The notes beneath the pieces are model-generated. The model was given only the letters and a program-made list of their open reading frames with translations, searched no databases and had not been told where the DNA came from. A stretch of DNA of 64,000 bases from assembly GCA_024500155.1 (NCBI GenBank), contig CM044858.1, positions 24,415,795-24,479,794 on the forward strand, in the 5' to 3' direction. The DNA comes from Chenopodium formosanum. Its lineage: Eukaryota; Streptophyta; Magnoliopsida; Caryophyllales; Amaranthaceae. A program made the position numbers and the translations under genes. Shown one piece after another: positions 63,335 to 64,000 of the stretch (position 1 is its first letter; each line of letters begins with the position of its first letter).

Positions 63335-64000
63335 TTTGTTGAAAGTGTTTGACTTTCATTTGACTCAATTAGCTTTGTTGAATGTGTTTGATCATCATTT
63401 GATTAAATTAGCATTGTGGAATGCAATTGACTTTCATTTCATTCAAAAAGCTTAGTTTGAATGTATTTGACTTTCATTTGATTCTAAAAGCTTTGTTAAA
63501 AGTGTTTGACTTTCATTTGACTCAATTATCTTAGTTGAACGCATTTGACTTTCATTTGATTCAAAAAGCTTTGTTTGAATGTGTTTGAATTTCATTTGAC
63601 TCAATGAGCTTTGTTGATTTTGATTGACTTTCATTTGACCCAATTTGAATTATGGAATGCAATTGACTTTTATTTGATTCAAAAAGCTTTGTTTGAATGT
63701 ATTTGACTTTCATTTGATTCTAAAAGCTTTGTTGAAATTGTTTGACTTTCATTTGACTCAATTAGCTTTGTTGAATGCATTTGACTTTCATTTGATTCAA
63801 AAAGCTTTGTTTGAATGTGTTTAACTTTCATTTGACTCAATTAGCTTTGTTGAATGTGTTTGACTTTCATTTGACTCTATTAGCATTGTGGAATGCAATT
63901 GACTTTCATTTAATTCAAAAAGCTTTGTTTGAATATATTTGACATTCATTTGATTCTAAAAGCTTTGTTGAAAGTGTTAGACTTTCATTTGACTCAATTA

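Larger units (their letters stand above)
35149..64000. repeat. Satellite DNA array, right arm (39/40-bp monomers)
   Basis: The same monomer family and orientation as the left arm, about 730 monomers, running off the right edge. Class 1 and class 2 monomers alternate as in the left arm. Variants enriched here include TTTGATTATCATTTGATT, TTTGATCATCATTTGATT and GACTGTCATTTGACCC from about 55 kb onward, so the far right is a distinct subfamily. No other transposon, gene or RNA gene is visible. Confidence 0.97.

Noticed and set aside
35149..64000. CRISPR-like regular direct repeats
   Set aside because: Repeats are directly adjacent with no unique spacers, are AT-rich, and sit beside a plant retrotransposon. 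This is satellite DNA.
1..64000. Telomeric repeats or rDNA
   Set aside because: No TTTAGGG runs and no rRNA-like GC-rich segment was seen.

Overview
The window looks like nuclear DNA of a flowering plant. It is a long, AT-rich satellite DNA array split by one complete, young LTR retrotransposon. The plant assignment rests on the retrotransposon: Ty1/copia domain order, an initiator-tRNA-Met primer site, and a SIRE/Maximus-type polypurine tract and third ORF. It does not rest on any host gene, because no host gene is visible. I cannot name the species.

Layout: 1-24516 is satellite; 24517-35148 is the retrotransposon, which lies on the minus strand and is flanked by a 5-bp target duplication (GACTC); 35149-64000 is satellite again. 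The satellite is built of 39- and 40-bp monomers. Two monomer classes (GACTCAATTAGC-type and GATTCAAAAAGC-type) alternate and, in the most regular stretches, form a six-monomer, 236-bp higher-order repeat. On top of this, blocks of about 0.16, 0.55, 1.2, 1.8, 2.0, 2.8 and 3.7-3.9 kb are duplicated in tandem, and longer-range copies lie about 6.5 kb and 14-15 kb apart. The array therefore grew by repeated unequal exchange in monomer register. Its only other foreign sequence is a 40-bp GC-rich island near 13,650.

The retrotransposon (10,632 bp) reads from right to left: 5' LTR (33720-35148), primer binding site, Gag with two separated zinc knuckles, Pol (protease, integrase, reverse transcriptase, RNase H), a 475-bp spacer, a third ORF of 534 residues, polypurine tract, 3' LTR (24517-25956). 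The LTRs differ by three substitutions and one 11-bp microsatellite indel, so the insertion is recent. All three reading frames are open. Two points need attention: gag and pol lie in different frames and pol has no ATG, so Pol needs frameshifting, splicing or a corrected base; and the third ORF, although in the position called env-like in SIRE elements, shows no membrane segment.

Many short minus-strand ORFs in the satellite are a by-product of its period (39 bp = 13 codons) and are not annotated as genes.
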